This document shows positions 1-4,533 of a stretch of DNA of 8,529 nucleotides, piece by piece. A program made the position numbers and the translations under genes. The stretch comes from JBFYKJ01 sp041306005 (GTDB lineage: Archaea; Altiarchaeota; Altiarchaeia; JAFGQM01). The notes below the pieces were generated by a model. That model searched no databases. It was not told the origin of the DNA and saw nothing but the letters and a program-made list of their open reading frames with translations. Each line of letters begins with the position of its first letter. Positions within the stretch are counted from its first letter, which is position 1. The stretch lies in contig JBFYKJ010000091.1 of the NCBI GenBank assembly GCA_041306005.1, positions 1 to 8,529 of the forward strand, written 5' to 3'.

Positions 1-50
1 AACGCTAATGCGGATAGCGCACAAGTGCGGACCCGGGCCTTTTGGGGCAT
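1..50 (-). CDS. Possible start of a divergent leftward gene (partial)
   Basis: An ATG on the minus strand at 50-48 opens a frame that stays open to the window edge, giving only 16 residues (MPQKARVRTCALSALA). The case for it is positional. A TTTTATT box on the minus strand (about 72-79) lies about 25 bases upstream of this ATG, the same spacing seen for other leftward genes here, so a leaderless transcript would begin at or near the ATG. The product cannot be named from 16 residues. The frame could be open by chance, or the true gene could start further left. Confidence 0.3.
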   Translation of the reverse strand, partial: MPQKARVRTCALSALA

Positions 51-69
51 ATTTAGGTTAGGGCCCGCG

Positions 70-99
70 GAATAAAAGCTCAAAAAGACGCTTTTATTC
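70..99. promoter_or_regulatory. Divergent TATA boxes forming a perfect inverted repeat
   Basis: GAATAAAAGC (70-79) and its exact reverse complement GCTTTTATTC (90-99) flank a 10-base spacer. Each arm reads as a TTTTATT TATA-like box, one facing left and one facing right. The left-facing box is about 25 bases from the possible start at position 50. The right-facing box would place a transcription start near 120, leaving a leader of about 45 bases before the gene at 165. GCGG (67-70) and CCGC (101-104) could extend the pairing across a small bulge. Confidence 0.5.
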
Positions 100-154
100 T
101 CCGCCCAAATAAATTCCAGCCCGAAGCCGCGGCTGTGCCGTGCGGCTAAGAGGC

Positions 155-159
155 GAGGT
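155..159 (+). promoter_or_regulatory. Ribosome binding site for the surface-protein gene
   Basis: GAGGT sits 5 bases before the ATG at 165, at normal Shine-Dalgarno spacing. This supports that start, and it agrees with the promoter position, which predicts a leadered rather than leaderless transcript. Confidence 0.5.
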
Positions 160-164
160 ATCCG

Positions 165-1304
165 ATGAAACCCGGCCATTGGCTCGCTGCGGCGATGCTC
201 GCAGGAATCGTTCTGCTCACTGCAGCCTCGGCCGTCGACTGCCCGTTCACGGGGAGCAAGGCCGTCGCATACTGCAACGTGGAGATAACCCCGGAGGAGA
301 GGTTCTACGGCGGCGAGATGACGATAAACATCACCGTCGGCTTCATGCGCGAGTACGAGCCTTATGAAAAGCTGGTGGACGTCGAGATAGACTATTACAA
401 CAAGAAACGGAACCTGACCGTAGTCGAATTCAAGACCGACGAGAACGGAATAGCCAAGTTTAGACCTGAAATCGGCGGCTACCACCTGGTGAAAGCGTGC
501 GGCAAGTCGATACTCATATATGTGAACACCACCTGCGGGGACGGCTACTGCGGCGGGAACGAGGGAAGGCTTAAATGCCCGAAGGACTGCGGCAACTGCG
601 GGGACGGGATATGCGACAGCGACGAGAGCCTTGAGTGCATGGACTGCTCCGTATGCGGCGACCACGTGTGCAGCGCAGGCGAGACGCGCAACAACTGCCT
701 TAAGGACTGCATGTTCTGCGGGGACGGGATATGCGACTATATGGAGGACCGAAAGGGATGCCCGGACGACTGCAATTCGGGGGAAGTCGACGGGGTGTGC
801 GACAGGGAGGAGGACGAGATCTGCGACCCGGACTGCTCCGGGCACAAGGAGGACATCGACTGCGCGCCCGTGCAGGTGGCGAGCAACGATACGTATGCCC
901 CACCGCCCGTGGTGAGCGAGGATTGGGACACAACTTCGGTCGCCGTGGTGCTCATAGCGCTGATAATCGCCACCTCCGTCACCCTCTGGAGGCTCAGGAA
1001 GCCCATAGAGCCTGAGGAAGCCGGGGGCAAGAAGTCTGCCGGCGGCAAGGGCGCAAAAACCGCGGCTGCAAAGAAGACGGCGGGAGCGAAGCGTGCGAAT
1101 GCGGGGGCAAAGCCGGCCGCCAAAAAAGCGCCAAGGGCGAGGAAAGCGGCTGCCCCGGCAGGGGCGCAGCCGGCGCCCGAAGAACCGCAATCCATACCCG
1201 CCGGCTATACCGGACCCGTGTACGTCGAGAACCCTGCCCCGGCGCCGGAACCAAGCTATGTGCGGCCAAAGCCGGATGAACCGAGCGAGTCGCTTGGGCA
1301 GTGA
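165..1304 (+). CDS. Secreted, membrane-anchored protein with CGDGxC cysteine repeats and a Lys/Ala-rich tail
   Basis: The 379-residue protein has an N-terminal signal peptide (about 1-23, hydrophobic core 7-22). An extracytoplasmic region of about 25-120 looks like a beta-sandwich or carboxypeptidase-regulatory-like fold, with a TDENGIAKF stretch typical of such repeats. Four CGDGxC-type repeats follow (starting at C124, C145, C164 and C185), each with a closing C-x3-C pair, for example C138/C142. A looser fifth unit covers C212-C233. One membrane helix (about 257-275) leads to a tail very rich in Lys, Ala and Gly (287-335), then a Pro-rich end. Sequons occur at N55, N83, N121 and N241. CGDGxC repeats of this type are common in secreted archaeal proteins and probably bind metal or form disulfides; that role is inferred. 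The start is supported by GAGGT at 155. It converges with the next gene across 20 bases. The substrate or partner is unknown. Confidence 0.85.
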   Translation: MKPGHWLAAAMLAGIVLLTAASAVDCPFTGSKAVAYCNVEITPEERFYGGEMTINITVGFMREYEPYEKLVDVEIDYYNKKRNLTVVEFKTDENGIAKFRPEIGGYHLVKACGKSILIYVNTTCGDGYCGGNEGRLKCPKDCGNCGDGICDSDESLECMDCSVCGDHVCSAGETRNNCLKDCMFCGDGICDYMEDRKGCPDDCNSGEVDGVCDREEDEICDPDCSGHKEDIDCAPVQVASNDTYAPPPVVSEDWDTTSVAVVLIALIIATSVTLWRLRKPIEPEEAGGKKSAGGKGAKTAAAKKTAGAKRANAGAKPAAKKAPRARKAAAPAGAQPAPEEPQSIPAGYTGPVYVENPAPAPEPSYVRPKPDEPSESLGQ

Positions 1305-1324
1305 GGGCCCGCCAGGCAATTTCG

Positions 1325-2218
1325 TCAGAGTATTTTCTTCAGCAGTATTATGATTAGCGGCACCGAACCGAGGAGCGGGAGCAAGAGGTCCGGTTGCGGG
1401 GCGGTTGGATTATACGGGGCTCCGCGCTTTGACTCTGGGATCTCCTTTTCCAAGTCGGGCGGCACCTGCACGACAATGATTGGGCGCGACGCGTCAAAGT
1501 CCCTGCCGCTCTGCCCGCAGGATGGGCACCGGGCGCGGACCTTCAAAAGGTAAGTCCCGTTCGGGGCATCGCCCGAGACTATGTTTTGAAAAACTATCAC
1601 GCGGCTCTCGCCCGCGGAGAGTGCAACATCCAGCTTATTGCCCGTCCAGCCGCGAAGGGAGAAGCAGGTCTTGCCCGCATAGACGTAGGAATAGACCTCC
1701 AACTCCGCATCCACCCGGGACGTGACGTTTATGGCGAATTCGAACTGCTCGCCGGTTTTGGCCTCTTCGGGCGCGGAGAGGAACGTTATCGAGACGTTCT
1801 CTTTCGGCTTCGGGAGCGCAAAGCCCGAATCGCCGACGCTGAACAAAAAGTCCTTGTAGGTAAAGGTCCCGTTGCCCGGGCCGTTGGCCACAACCGCGCG
1901 CACATATATCTTATAGCTCCCGGTCCCGTTCGGCCGGGCGTAATCGCATGCGATGACCGCAGACCCAAGACCGGAGACCGAATAATTGCCGCTGCAATCC
2001 AGGCGGGAGACGAGCTTCCACGCATCCCCCTTCAGCTTCAGCTGGGCGTCCAGCCTGAATGTGACGTTGTAATCCTGCAGGTTCGTTATGGACAGGTTTA
2101 AGGAGCCCGGCAAAAGCTCGCCGGCGATCTTGATGTCGGCTGCATGGGCAGGCGCTAGAGAAGCAATGCTGGCCAGAAGGGCCGCCGATAGGAGGAGGAC
2201 TGCATCCCTGCAATCCAC
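1325..2218 (-). CDS. Secreted glycoprotein-like protein with C-terminal membrane anchor
   Basis: The 297-residue protein begins with a signal peptide (hydrophobic 6-21, plausible cleavage after AHA at about 26). A long beta-rich extracytoplasmic region follows, probably two Ig-like domains (about 28-128 and 138-253). The second contains phrases such as EEAKTGEQFEFAINV and GTYLLKVRARC that are usual in archaeal cell-surface Ig-like modules. A Pro-rich linker (about 254-276) leads to a C-terminal hydrophobic anchor (278-293) ending in Lys residues. Eight N-glycosylation sequons are visible, for example at N41, N51, N116 and N220. Cys pairs C75/C91 and C231/C234 may form disulfides or bind metal. 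The start codon is GTG at 2218, chosen because a TATA box lies about 25 bases upstream, implying a leaderless message. No specific family is recognised. An envelope or S-layer-associated role is inferred. Confidence 0.8.
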   Translation of the reverse strand: MDCRDAVLLLSAALLASIASLAPAHAADIKIAGELLPGSLNLSITNLQDYNVTFRLDAQLKLKGDAWKLVSRLDCSGNYSVSGLGSAVIACDYARPNGTGSYKIYVRAVVANGPGNGTFTYKDFLFSVGDSGFALPKPKENVSITFLSAPEEAKTGEQFEFAINVTSRVDAELEVYSYVYAGKTCFSLRGWTGNKLDVALSAGESRVIVFQNIVSGDAPNGTYLLKVRARCPSCGQSGRDFDASRPIIVVQVPPDLEKEIPESKRGAPYNPTAPQPDLLLPLLGSVPLIIILLKKIL

Positions 2219-2235
2219 GGTAGGATAGAAGGGAG

Positions 2236-2249
2236 GGGAATAAAAACCT
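2236..2249 (-). promoter_or_regulatory. TATA box for the surface glycoprotein gene
   Basis: On the minus strand this reads GGTTTTTATTCCCC, centred about 25 bases before the GTG start at 2218. The spacing predicts transcription starting at or very near the start codon. Confidence 0.6.
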
Positions 2250-2282
2250 GAACGGGGGGGAACTGAACGGAGGGCTGCAGCC

Positions 2283-2561
2283 TCACGCGGACTTCATCTC
2301 GCGGAGGAGCGCCTCAAGCGTTTTCTTCTCCGCCTCCATCTTCGGGTCGACCTTGAAGACGCATGAGCAGTTGTCGCACAAAAGGACGTTCTTCGCCTTG
2401 CCGCGCTTCCCCAGCCGGCCCTTGCGGATGTCGGTTATCTTCATATCGCGCCCGTCAAGGACCGCTATGCCGCGCTCGCTGCAGTGGGGGCATGAGACCT
2501 CGAACTCATGGTAGTTGCGGCCCTCCTGCAAGACCTCCACGTCGTAGGTGATTTTCGCCAT
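2283..2561 (-). CDS. Small zinc-ribbon protein of unknown function
   Basis: The 92-residue protein has two Cys knuckles, C24-P-H-C27 and C62-D-N-C65 (with C67 close by), separated by a basic segment (residues 46-57, rich in Lys, Arg and Gly). This is the arrangement of a zinc ribbon. No signal peptide or membrane segment is present, so it should be cytoplasmic. The C-terminus (73-92) is charged and likely helical. Zinc ribbons with a basic loop often bind nucleic acid or act in transcription or translation, but nothing here assigns a specific role. The ATG at 2561 is favoured by a TATA box about 30 bases upstream. It lies downstream of the metal-handling genes in the same direction, separated by a repeat tract, and appears to have its own promoter. 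Confidence 0.75.
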   Translation of the reverse strand: MAKITYDVEVLQEGRNYHEFEVSCPHCSERGIAVLDGRDMKITDIRKGRLGKRGKAKNVLLCDNCSCVFKVDPKMEAEKKTLEALLREMKSA

Positions 2562-2585
2562 TCGGGACGGGCAGTATAGAAGGAA

Positions 2586-2623
2586 AAAATATTAAAGGGC
2601 TAAAAAGATATTAAAGGGCTAAA
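2586..2623 (-). promoter_or_regulatory. Duplicated TATA-box region upstream of the zinc-ribbon gene
   Basis: The 16-base unit ATATTAAAGGGCTAAA occurs twice, at 2589-2604 and 2608-2623, with a 19-base period. On the minus strand each copy gives CCTTTAATAT, a TATA-like element. The copy nearer the gene is about 30 bases from the ATG at 2561 and is the likely promoter. The outer copy would direct initiation about 19 bases further upstream. Confidence 0.5.
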
Positions 2624-2626
2624 GCG

Positions 2627-2668
2627 CTGCAGACCGAAGACTGCAGACCGAAGACTGCAGACCGAAGA
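2627..2668. repeat. Three perfect tandem copies of a 14-base unit
   Basis: CTGCAGACCGAAGA is repeated exactly three times (2627-2640, 2641-2654, 2655-2668). The array starts 4 bases after the stop of the HMA-like gene at 2673, in the gap before the promoter region of the zinc-ribbon gene. Identical copies suggest recent slippage. The copy number is likely to vary between strains. Confidence 0.9.
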
Positions 2669-2672
2669 CAGA

Positions 2673-2900
2673 TTATCCAATCACCGTATAACCCGTGTCG
2701 TCCACGATATCCCTCAGGGAATGCGGATTTTGCATCCGGACGTCAAAGACGATCTCCACAATGCCGCTGATCTCGTTCGCGCGCACGCTATCTATCCCGC
2801 CGCCCGCGTTTCTCACCATCGCCTCGCAGCGGCGCGCGTGGCCGGCAGTGTATAAACCATCTACCCTGAATGTCACCTTTGAAAGCTTCATCTGGGTCAT
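2673..2900 (-). CDS. HMA-fold (MerP/CopZ-like) protein lacking the canonical CxxC
   Basis: The 75-residue protein has the length and pattern of a heavy-metal-associated domain: a first strand (KLSKVTFRVDGL, residues 5-16), a helix with ARRCEAMVRNAGG, then a strand GIVEIVFDV and a final helix and strand ending DIVDDTGYTVIG. These match the beta-alpha-beta-beta-alpha-beta fold of MerP, CopZ and P-type ATPase N-domains. The usual GMTCxxC site reads G-L-Y-T18-A-G-H21, so both metal-binding Cys are replaced, with one nearby Cys (C25). It may bind a different ion, use C25 and H21, or have a non-metal role. The start is taken as ATG at 2900, with ATG at 2891 as an alternative. The frame remains open far upstream, but that part is antisense-like Ala/Arg/Pro sequence overlapping the next gene. 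No signal peptide is seen, so it should be cytoplasmic. Confidence 0.75.
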   Translation of the reverse strand: MTQMKLSKVTFRVDGLYTAGHARRCEAMVRNAGGGIDSVRANEISGIVEIVFDVRMQNPHSLRDIVDDTGYTVIG

Positions 2901-2948
2901 GGATGAAGAAGGGGAGGGAGAAGAAAAAGCCGAGAGCGGGCAAAAACC

Positions 2949-2980
2949 CGGAAAAATGAAATGGGGGGCGCCGGCCCCCC
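2949..2980 (-). terminator. Hairpin terminator after the Cys-rich gene
   Basis: GGGGGGC (2963-2969) and GCCCCCC (2974-2980) form a 7-bp GC stem with a 4-base loop directly at the TAG stop (2980-2982). On the minus strand it is followed by ATTTCATTTTT, as in a factor-independent terminator. Archaeal termination depends mainly on the T tract, so the hairpin may instead stabilise the 3' end. Confidence 0.45.
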
Positions 2981-3303
2981 TAAGAACCGCAGCCGCAGCC
3001 CCCGCCACACGAACCAACGGCCTTGCCGCAACCGCCGTTACAGCCTGCGGTCTTCGGTACTGGGTCTGCAGCCCCCGTAGCGCCGGCCTGGCAGCCGCAT
3101 GTGCAGCCAGAGCCGCACGTCCCGTTTGCATTGCCGCAGCCGCCGGGACAGTCTGCAGTTCCCGGTTCACTGTTTACAGTTCCCACGTTCGCCCCGGTTG
3201 CCGCCGCGTCAGCGCCGGCCGCCGGGCCGGTCACGCCCATCACTAGACCTATCCCCGCGACTGCGAGCAGCCCCAGGAACCCCACTTTCCATATGTTGTC
3301 CAT
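2980..3303 (-). CDS. Secreted or anchored Cys/Gly-rich metallothionein-like protein
   Basis: The 107-residue protein has an N-terminal hydrophobic segment (about 6-25), either a signal peptide or a membrane anchor. A low-complexity Ala/Gly/Thr linker (about 26-50) leads to a C-terminal region with eleven Cys. These form two copies of C-x3-C-x6-C-x3-C-x-C: C52, C56, C63, C67, C69 (plus C71), and C88, C92, C99, C103, C105. The rest is Gly, Ala and small polar residues, so the region can do little other than bind thiophilic metal or form disulfides. It would sit outside the membrane. The neighbourhood of a MerT-like transporter, an HMA protein and regulators supports metal capture or buffering. 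This is inference; no named family is recognised. The ATG at 3303 is supported by the signal peptide and by a TATA box near 3342. A 9-bp palindrome overlaps the expected transcription start. Confidence 0.75.
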   Translation of the reverse strand: MDNIWKVGFLGLLAVAGIGLVMGVTGPAAGADAAATGANVGTVNSEPGTADCPGGCGNANGTCGSGCTCGCQAGATGAADPVPKTAGCNGGCGKAVGSCGGGCGCGS

Positions 3304-3312
3304 TTTTGTCTT

Positions 3313-3346
3313 CCCCGTGGGTTTTCCCGCGGGGTTGGTTATATTA
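3313..3346 (-). promoter_or_regulatory. Promoter and palindromic operator or leader hairpin of the Cys-rich gene
   Basis: The minus-strand TATA-like element CTAATATAAC lies at 3338-3347, about 40 bases before the ATG. Transcription would then begin near 3316. CCCCGTGGG (3313-3321) and CCCGCGGGG (3326-3334) form a near-perfect 9-position inverted repeat with a TTTT spacer, spanning that start. It ends 9 bases before the ATG. It could be a repressor operator or, if transcribed, a hairpin over the ribosome binding region. Confidence 0.45.
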
Positions 3347-3373
3347 GAAGGTTACAACTAGTGGGTCTTTGTA

Positions 3374-3387
3374 TGAAACTGGTTTCA
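3374..3387. promoter_or_regulatory. Dyad TGAAAC-TG-GTTTCA
   Basis: Perfect 6-base arms (3374-3379 and 3382-3387) with a 2-base centre lie about 30 bases upstream of the TATA box of the Cys-rich gene, between that gene and the two-helix membrane protein gene. The position suits a binding site for a winged-helix dimer, but short dyads also arise by chance. Confidence 0.3.
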
Positions 3388-3439
3388 ACGGGTTTTCAGG
3401 GCGTTTTATGGGCCGGATAAAAGCATCCAACAGCGCGGG

Positions 3440-3730
3440 TCAGATTCTCCCGCCGAACGCCTTCAAAGCGAGCAGGAATATGCTCATGAAGATCACTGCG
3501 AAGAGAAGATGCATGAAAAAGTGCCGCTTCTTTTTGGCCGGGAGGGCGGAAACGTATCCCGTAAAGGGCTTCGCCCCCTTCTTGTCCTTGGCCTTCTTGG
3601 ACTCGCCCTTGTGGAGCACGTAAAGGCCCAGGAGTATCCCGATTATTATGAGCAGTGTAGATGCCACAAAAATATAACGAATGGTGGCAGAAAAACTTTG
3701 GGCGTGCCTAGAGTATGCGGCTTCCGGCAT
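3440..3730 (-). CDS. Two-helix small membrane protein
   Basis: The 96-residue protein has two hydrophobic helices (about 17-39 and 71-91) joined by a strongly basic loop with a KKAKDKKGAK stretch (46-55) and KKKRH (67-71). By the positive-inside rule the loop should be cytoplasmic and both ends outside. There are no Cys. The start is ATG at 3730, 13 bases after the stop of the preceding gene; a TTG one codon upstream (3733) is possible. The short gap suggests co-transcription with the two winged-helix genes. No family is recognised. It could be an accessory subunit of the membrane regulator or transporter, but nothing in its sequence proves this. Confidence 0.65.
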   Translation of the reverse strand: MPEAAYSRHAQSFSATIRYIFVASTLLIIIGILLGLYVLHKGESKKAKDKKGAKPFTGYVSALPAKKKRHFFMHLLFAVIFMSIFLLALKAFGGRI

Positions 3731-3743
3731 CAACCGAACGGCC

Positions 3744-3944
3744 TTATATCATTATCCCAAACTTCTTTAGCGCCTCTGCGCCCTCGGGAGTTATGTAATA
3801 GGTTGCACCCGGGCCGGAGCCTTGCATCATCACCCAGCCCCTGCGGATGCAGTAGTCTATGAACCCGTCGCCTATTTGGTACGCTTCTATCCGTCTCATT
3901 TTAGAAAACCTCTTGTCGAATTGAACCGGTTTAGCGCCGCTCAC
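3744..3944 (-). CDS. Small winged-helix-like protein
   Basis: The 66-residue protein has an N-terminal basic stretch, a helix of about 17-35 (RRIEAYQIGDGFIDYCIRR) and a C-terminal part reading ATYYITPEGAEALKKFGI. The phrase xYxITPEGxxALxxF closely resembles the wing and last helix of archaeal winged-helix DNA-binding proteins. It is shorter than a full domain, so it may be a truncated or minimal form or one half of a two-protein regulator. It starts with GTG at 3944, and that GTG overlaps the TGA stop of the upstream membrane regulator by 4 bases, indicating translational coupling. A shorter form from ATG at residue 16 is possible. DNA binding is inferred. Confidence 0.6.
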   Translation of the reverse strand: MSGAKPVQFDKRFSKMRRIEAYQIGDGFIDYCIRRGWVMMQGSGPGATYYITPEGAEALKKFGIMI

Positions 3945-4429
3945 TTAGGCGCCTTGAGTATGACAACGTTGCTCATCCCCCTTCTTCGCCGCTCAAGGAG
4001 GCCCATGGCCTCAAGCCTGTCGAGGACGCGGCTGACCTTGACCTTTTGCATGCCGCTTTTTTCCACAAGGTCGCTCTGGAACATCACTCCGTCAGAAGCG
4101 GCTATCAGGCCGTAGAGCGCCTTCTCGTCGCCCTTGAGGGCGGAAGCTACTTTCCCGAACTCGGCGGCGGAGACCGATTTCAGTTTTGATGACCTCCAGT
4201 CCGAGAAGATGAGGTATGCGCCTATCAAGCCTATCACGAGCGCGACCGAGTATCCGATGAACACCTCGAGCGGCAGGTTATTCGCATGCGGGCACTCTTC
4301 CACAGCCATGCCGCACTGGTCGGCCTGCACCTGCGCCACCGTTAAGCGGAAGTAGCCGATGATTAGGGTGAGGACCAATGCTATTACTATCAGGCCTATC
4401 CCGATGAGCGTGTTCTTGCCGAGTTTCAT
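3941..4429 (-). CDS. Membrane-anchored winged-helix regulator (COG2512-like)
   Basis: The 162-residue protein has two membrane helices (about 6-27 and 54-76) flanking a short extracytoplasmic loop (28-53) that holds C39, C46 and H48. A linker leads to a C-terminal winged helix (about 98-160). There, SDLVEKSGMQKVKVSRVLDRLEAMGLLERRRRG matches the helix, recognition helix and wing of MarR/IclR-like domains. This architecture is well known in archaea as membrane proteins with a C-terminal winged helix, taken as one-component sensors. The loop Cys/His residues and the metal-handling neighbours suggest metal or redox sensing outside the membrane, which is inference. It is coupled by a 4-base overlap to the small winged-helix gene. 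A TATA box lies about 30 bases upstream, with a 12-base palindrome immediately beyond it, consistent with autoregulation. Confidence 0.8.
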   Translation of the reverse strand: MKLGKNTLIGIGLIVIALVLTLIIGYFRLTVAQVQADQCGMAVEECPHANNLPLEVFIGYSVALVIGLIGAYLIFSDWRSSKLKSVSAAEFGKVASALKGDEKALYGLIAASDGVMFQSDLVEKSGMQKVKVSRVLDRLEAMGLLERRRRGMSNVVILKAPK

Positions 4430-4455
4430 TTCGTCCGAGTATATTGCCTTGAGCT

Positions 4456-4478
4456 GGATAAAACCGCGCCGGCCGGCG
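4456..4478 (-). promoter_or_regulatory. TATA box and adjacent palindrome for the membrane regulator gene
   Basis: On the minus strand GGTTTTATCC (4456-4465) is a TATA-like box centred about 32 bases before the ATG at 4429. Directly upstream, CGCCGGCCGGCG (4467-4478) is a perfect 12-base palindrome covering the expected BRE position. A dimeric regulator bound there could affect TFB/TBP loading. Confidence 0.5.
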
Positions 4479-4483
4479 GCGTG

Positions 4484-4533
4484 GCTTCAGCCCGTTCTCT
4501 TCCGCTTCAGCCCGTTCTCTTCCGCTTCAGCCC
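4484..4533. repeat. 20-base tandem repeat, 2.5 copies, at the 3' end of the MerT-like gene
   Basis: The unit beginning GCTTCAGCCCGTTCTCTTCC occurs at 4484-4503 and 4504-4523, with a third partial copy of 10 bases at 4524-4533. The stop codon of the MerT-like gene (4527-4529) lies in the partial third copy, so each unit carries a TGA on the minus strand. The period is not a multiple of three. Confidence 0.85.

Noticed and set aside
737..1195. 152-codon minus-strand frame within the first surface protein gene
   Set aside because: It is the antisense shadow of the Lys/Ala-rich tail and Cys repeats; its Ala/Phe-rich composition follows from the complement of Lys/Ala codons.
2901..3170. Upstream extension of the HMA-like frame to 165 residues
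   Set aside because: The extension is Ala/Arg-rich and overlaps the Cys-rich gene in another frame; the HMA fold starts only at the ATG near 2900 or 2891.
2695..3246. 183-codon plus-strand frame over the HMA and Cys-rich genes
   Set aside because: Its Ala/Arg/Pro-rich composition is the complement of the Cys/Gly-rich gene, while the minus-strand products have coherent domains.
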